Assembly (NCBI RefSeq): GCF_004208525.1
Contig: NZ_SGIT01000002.1
Span: forward strand, 372,001-436,000
DNA length: 64,000 bases
Source: Sphingobacterium corticibacterium
Lineage (GTDB): Bacteria > Bacteroidota > Bacteroidia > Sphingobacteriales > Sphingobacteriaceae
Direction: 5' to 3'
The notes under the pieces are model-generated. The model was not told the origin of the DNA and did no database searches. It saw only the letters and a program-made list of their open reading frames with translations. Of the stretch, positions 60,074-64,000 are shown piece by piece. The stretch's first letter is position 1; the number at the start of each line of letters is the position of its first letter. Made by a program: the position numbers and the translations under genes.

Positions 60074-62838
60074 TATTCTTTTCCTCCTTTCATGGATGTA
60101 AAATCCCAGCTGACTTTCAGCATAAAATAGCGTGATATCGTATTGTACGTATTTTGTGAAATCATACTGCCCGATTGGAATCTTCTGAACCCTTTATTCT
60201 GGTTAAAAATATCGTTGACGTATACATCCACGGCAAGACTTTCGTCTTTTAAAAATTTCTTTGATATCCCCGGTTTGAACAACAAGAGTTCAAATTTCTC
60301 GTTAAGCGCTTTTGTTGGTGCCTCATAATTATACGACATATCGCCGTAAAAACTTAACTTCCACGGCAATTTCCAAGAATACCAAACATTGGTGCGATAA
60401 ACAAACCCTGAGCTATTTAACTCCGGTTGCAAAGAGGTCTCCATCAACCGCCATCCGGGGTTAAAGCCGATATTGAAATCGATATTCTTCGTGGTATTTT
60501 TATAAAGATTCAAACCAAAAGAATAATCATAGTTTGTATTCTCGTTCAACTGTGAATTGATATAATTATAATAATTATTGTAACTTCCGTTTCCTGAAAT
60601 GCGCGCTTTCAACTGTATTTTTTTGCTGACGTCGAATCCTCCACCTAGCCATATCCTTCCGTTATTGGTGACGTAGCCATCTAAGTTTTCATAAAATAAC
60701 GTCCGTACGCCGTTTTCAATCATTACATTCTGCTGAATGGCATTTCTTGTTTGTCGCCACTCCATATCGACATATAAATTCGTACCCTTCATCATATTGT
60801 AATTGCTGTAATACATATTATATCGGTCGTTACGTGCCGGGGTCAGATCCTCATTTCCGACAACAATATTTAAAGGATCCTGATTCTGCCGAAGTGGCTG
60901 GATCTGGGAAAGCGAGGGCAGTGTATTCGAATGATTGTAGTGAAAACCAATCCTTTTATTACTACTTAAATTATAGCGCAATCTTGCCGAAGGATTATAC
61001 GTAAAAAAGTCACGGTTTGCGCTGAGGTCTTCGTAGTTATTTTGCTGAAACATATCATCGTTCCGAAAGTTATTCGTGAAATTAGCTTCGAATTTTTCCA
61101 GTTTGTAATTCAAAGCCACATTTACGGCATTTCTGACCGTATTAAAATTAAAATCACTACTAAATTCTTCATCAAAGTCTGTATAACCTCCATTGCCGTC
61201 GTTGTTATAAGAAGTATTGATGGCGTGCGCTCTAGACATATTATACTCATATCCAACGGAAGAGTTCAATTTGGAGGTAATCGGTTCTGTATAGGTCAAC
61301 GAGCTGGATATACTATTCGACTGACGGTTCATTTCTTTCAACTGATCCGTATTTTCCGTCAGCGTATTCCCCTCTTCATCATACGTGTTAAGGGTCGAGT
61401 TCAAAAAGCCTGTCCCTTGGTTATCGCTGACATTGCCACCAAACCGAAAGGACATCGACCGTCCTGTTTTTTTGAACCGCCGCGTAAGATAACCCCGGTA
61501 GTTAAAGTCTGTATTATCGGATACCGAGCTTTCCGTCCGTTCGTTGTCGTTTATCGCATCACCATCCTGATTCCAAGACTCAGCCCGGGTATAACTTTCC
61601 GACTCTGACCGACCTTTCGATGCGGATAGATTGAGCGTAAGGGTGGTCAACGAATCTATTTTCAAATCGTATTTCGTATTAAAACGATGTCTGCGCGCAT
61701 CGGTTTCCCGATTGGATGTACTGGATGTATTCAATTCCTCATTATCCGGCAAACTATTTCTGGATATAGAGCTCTCTCCCACCTCATTTTGAATCATGCC
61801 GTATTTATAGCTCCCATTGAGTTTATGCTTATTTTCTTTCCAGGCGTCCAGAAAACTCACACCCGTACTCAGTGCTTGAGGCCTACCTTTTCCATCCCAA
61901 TAATCGAAACCGTCGCCTGATGAGTAAAAATACATGTTGCCGTCGTCCGACATCTCCGTTTCCATTGTCGACATTCCGAATTTCTCCGCTTCCTGCCAAT
62001 TTAAACTTAGATTGCCGTCATTAGCCCCCATCAGGTAAGCTCCAATCTTCTGGCTACCATTAAATTTGTTGAGGGCTAGCTTTCCCAAATAAAAATCATC
62101 CGTTCCTCCGGCTCCTTCAACTTTTCCAAACATCCCTTTTTTAGCATCCTCCTTCAATTTTACGTTGATAGTCTGTATACGCTCTCCATCGTCCACGCCC
62201 GTCCGCTCGGTTTCTTCTGACTTCTTCTCGTATAGTTGTACTTTATCCACCATATCCGAACGGATGTTACGGGTTACGAGTGTCGGATCATCACCAAAAA
62301 ATTCCTCTCCATCCACCAGTACCTTCTCTACCGTCTTTCCCTGGGCGGTTATTTTTCCATCGGCGTCTACCGAAATACCCGGTAGTACCTTTAATAAATC
62401 TTCTACTTTCGCATTTTTTTCAACAACAAAACTCGACGCGTCATATTCTGTTGTATCTCCTTTTATGACGACGGGGATTCTGCCTGTCACGATAACTTCT
62501 TCAAGAAGATGACTAATGCTGGTCAATTTGACATCGCCTAAATGCACATCCCCATCGTCTTCTATAGCCTTAAAATAATCGCCGTATTTAGGATAACTCA
62601 CAATGAGCAAATAGGGAATGGTATCGGGTTTGAGCAATTTAAATCCGCCATTCTCCCCCGCTCTGGTATGTGCCACCAGAATAGAGTCTTTGGCCTGCAA
62701 CAACATAATTGTCGCGTTCGTAAGCGAGGTTTGGTCATTTTCATCCAATACCTTACCGGTGATTTCCGTTTGTGCCTGTAAATGATTAAAACATAAGAGA
62801 AGGGAGAATACAAAAAGTATGGCAGATAGTCTTTTCAT
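60073..62838 (-). CDS. Outer-membrane beta-barrel receptor (TonB-dependent-receptor-like)
   Basis: A 921-residue outer-membrane protein. Signal peptide (ILFVFSLLLCFNHLQAQ), an N-terminal carboxypeptidase-regulatory-like domain (ITGKVLDENDQTSLTNATIML), a plug-like region (VEKNAKVEDLLKVLPGISVDADGKITAQGKTVEKVLVDGEEFFGDDPTLVTRNI), then a long barrel of outer-membrane protein family 3 type. No TonB box can be assigned by eye. Upstream of and coupled to the GLPGLI gene; the pair probably handles one unknown substrate. Confidence 0.9.
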   Translation of the reverse strand: MKRLSAILFVFSLLLCFNHLQAQTEITGKVLDENDQTSLTNATIMLLQAKDSILVAHTRAGENGGFKLLKPDTIPYLLIVSYPKYGDYFKAIEDDGDVHLGDVKLTSISHLLEEVIVTGRIPVVIKGDTTEYDASSFVVEKNAKVEDLLKVLPGISVDADGKITAQGKTVEKVLVDGEEFFGDDPTLVTRNIRSDMVDKVQLYEKKSEETERTGVDDGERIQTINVKLKEDAKKGMFGKVEGAGGTDDFYLGKLALNKFNGSQKIGAYLMGANDGNLSLNWQEAEKFGMSTMETEMSDDGNMYFYSSGDGFDYWDGKGRPQALSTGVSFLDAWKENKHKLNGSYKYGMIQNEVGESSISRNSLPDNEELNTSSTSNRETDARRHRFNTKYDLKIDSLTTLTLNLSASKGRSESESYTRAESWNQDGDAINDNERTESSVSDNTDFNYRGYLTRRFKKTGRSMSFRFGGNVSDNQGTGFLNSTLNTYDEEGNTLTENTDQLKEMNRQSNSISSSLTYTEPITSKLNSSVGYEYNMSRAHAINTSYNNDGNGGYTDFDEEFSSDFNFNTVRNAVNVALNYKLEKFEANFTNNFRNDDMFQQNNYEDLSANRDFFTYNPSARLRYNLSSNKRIGFHYNHSNTLPSLSQIQPLRQNQDPLNIVVGNEDLTPARNDRYNMYYSNYNMMKGTNLYVDMEWRQTRNAIQQNVMIENGVRTLFYENLDGYVTNNGRIWLGGGFDVSKKIQLKARISGNGSYNNYYNYINSQLNENTNYDYSFGLNLYKNTTKNIDFNIGFNPGWRLMETSLQPELNSSGFVYRTNVWYSWKLPWKLSFYGDMSYNYEAPTKALNEKFELLLFKPGISKKFLKDESLAVDVYVNDIFNQNKGFRRFQSGSMISQNTYNTISRYFMLKVSWDFTSMKGGKE

Positions 62839-62972
62839 TAAATTGGTAGCTAAAATTCACAAACTAAAGTTTATGCGAAAATATATATAATTATATCACA
62901 ATTCATACTTTTTCGAAATCTTTTGCATTTTTTAACATCTACCGATTACATCTTCCGTTTCGAAAAAATCGG

Positions 62973-62980
62973 TAACTTTG
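62973..62980 (+). promoter_or_regulatory. -7 promoter element of the M20 peptidase gene (TAACTTTG)
   Basis: Perfect TAnnTTTG, 15 bases before the ATG at 62996, in the divergent spacer shared with the outer-membrane receptor. No -33 element can be assigned with confidence. Confidence 0.45.
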
Positions 62981-62995
62981 TAAAAACACAACATT

Positions 62996-64000
62996 ATGCT
63001 GACAGTAAAAGAATATGTCCAATCCAATAAGGATAGATTTTTAGAAGAATTATTCATATTATTACGTTTCCCATCCATAAGTGCCGATTCTAAATACAAA
63101 GAAGACATTGTGAAAACGGCCAACTTTGTTGCTGATAAGTTGAAAGAGGCCGGTGCGGATGAAGTAGAAGTTTGCCCAACGGCAGGAAACCCAATTGTTT
63201 ACGGCGAAAAAATTGTAGACCCATCTCTTCCTACAGTTTTGGTATACGGACATTACGACGTGCAACCTGCCGATCCCTTGGAGCTATGGGATACTCCACC
63301 GTTTGAACCTACTATCCGCGATGGTAAAATTTACGCAAGAGGAGCCGCAGATGACAAGGGGCAATTCTATATGCATATCAAGGCATTTGAATATATGATG
63401 AAAAACAACGCCTTGGCCTGTAACATCAAATTTATGATCGAGGGTGAAGAGGAAGTAGGCTCTGCCAATTTAGGAACTTTTGTCAAAGAGAATAAAGCGC
63501 GTTTAAAAAATGATGTTATTGTCATCTCCGACACATCGATGATCAGCTTGGAACAACCTTCGCTGGAAACAGGGTTGCGAGGGCTTTCTTATGTCGAAGT
63601 AGAAGTAACCGGACCAAACCGCGACCTGCATTCGGGTGTGTATGGTGGAGCTGTGGCTAATCCCGCAACCATCCTTGCCAAACTGATCGCATCTTTGCAC
63701 GATGAAAACAACCATATTGCCATTCCCGGATTTTATGATGATGTGGTAGAATTAAGTCAAGAAGAAAGGGAAGCATTGAACAAAGCTCCGTTCGACATTG
63801 ACGAATACAAAGCGGATCTAGGCGTTGAGGAACTCTGGGGAGAAAAGGGCTACACCCCGATTGAACACACAGGGATCCGCCCGACATTAGAAGTAAATGG
63901 TATTTGGGGCGGTTATATCGGAGAAGGAGCGAAAACTGTATTGCCCGCTAAAGCTTACGCTAAAATATCCATGCGATTGGTTCCCAATCAAAATTCAGAA
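62996..64000 (+). CDS. M20 family dipeptidase/metallopeptidase (3' partial)
   Basis: Open from ATG 62996 to the window edge (335 codons; about 455-460 expected). Starts MLTVKEYVQSNKDRFLEELF. VLVYGHYDVQPADP (His86, Asp88) and ARGAADDKGQFYMHIKAFEYM supply zinc ligands, EGEEEVGS the catalytic Glu pair, and PNRDLHSGVYGG opens the lid domain, as in M20 dipeptidases (carnosinase/DapE-like). Cytoplasmic (no signal peptide). It would split dipeptides, complementing the S46 peptidase. Confidence 0.93.
   Translation, partial: MLTVKEYVQSNKDRFLEELFILLRFPSISADSKYKEDIVKTANFVADKLKEAGADEVEVCPTAGNPIVYGEKIVDPSLPTVLVYGHYDVQPADPLELWDTPPFEPTIRDGKIYARGAADDKGQFYMHIKAFEYMMKNNALACNIKFMIEGEEEVGSANLGTFVKENKARLKNDVIVISDTSMISLEQPSLETGLRGLSYVEVEVTGPNRDLHSGVYGGAVANPATILAKLIASLHDENNHIAIPGFYDDVVELSQEEREALNKAPFDIDEYKADLGVEELWGEKGYTPIEHTGIRPTLEVNGIWGGYIGEGAKTVLPAKAYAKISMRLVPNQNSE

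Noticed and set aside
61042..61608. A 188-codon plus-strand frame opposite the outer-membrane receptor
   Set aside because: Antisense shadow of the barrel region, without recognisable features.

Overview
The window is chromosomal DNA from a member of the Bacteroidota, most likely Sphingobacteriaceae (Sphingobacterium/Pedobacter/Olivibacter-like). The grounds are a GldC homologue, a GLPGLI/outer-membrane-receptor pair, a DUF4254 protein, an S46 dipeptidyl-peptidase, a small Hc1-type histone-like protein, an HU-like protein of the HU-HIG type, a TPR histidine kinase with a LytTR regulator, and TAnnTTTG-type -7 promoter elements before several genes. I see no rRNA, tRNA, CRISPR array or complete insertion sequence.

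Layout. (1) 1-4788: the end of a complex I operon (nuoL partial, nuoM, nuoN). (2) 4820-19853: a surface-glycan (LPS core/O-chain) cluster with a DUF4254 protein, a GT9 enzyme and eleven further glycosyltransferases (TcdA/TcdB-type sugar transferase, WaaE-like, GT8, a GT-B enzyme, several GT2/GT-A enzymes, a GT11 fucosyltransferase). Inside it lie a MACPF (perforin-like) lipoprotein gene at 14302-15372 and an HU-like DNA-binding protein, separated by spacers rich in palindromes and helically phased 10-bp repeats. (3) 19854-22116: almost gene-free DNA with a strictly phased 21-bp degenerate tandem array (about 28 units), a broken PD-(D/E)XK transposase-family gene and a remnant of a second copy. 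(4) 22117-37342: mostly housekeeping genes: zinc peptidase, ffh, nuoAB, purK-purE, an ECF sigma factor, glyA, an A-type Fe-S protein, a YafQ-type toxin-antitoxin pair, ileS, a DksA-like protein, lspA, an M28 peptidase, an SDR and a thioesterase. (5) 37368-54310: a five-gene leftward operon (two collagen-like lipoproteins, a predicted outer-membrane barrel, a 2734-residue secreted protein, a fibronectin-III protein). It faces a divergent LytTR regulator/TPR histidine-kinase pair across a spacer holding a direct repeat that looks like a LytTR site. (6) 54317-64000: EVE-domain protein, GldC, a small membrane protein, a DEAD-box helicase, an S46 peptidase, a histone-like protein, a GLPGLI protein, an outer-membrane receptor and a partial M20 peptidase.

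The two parts most likely to hold undescribed biology are the MACPF gene embedded in the glycan cluster and the giant-protein operon with its own two-component system. The first recalls Bacteroides antimicrobial MACPF toxins (BSAPs), which sit beside LPS-glycan genes that change the toxin target. The 21-bp array is the strangest non-coding structure. All assignments come from reading the sequence, without any database search.
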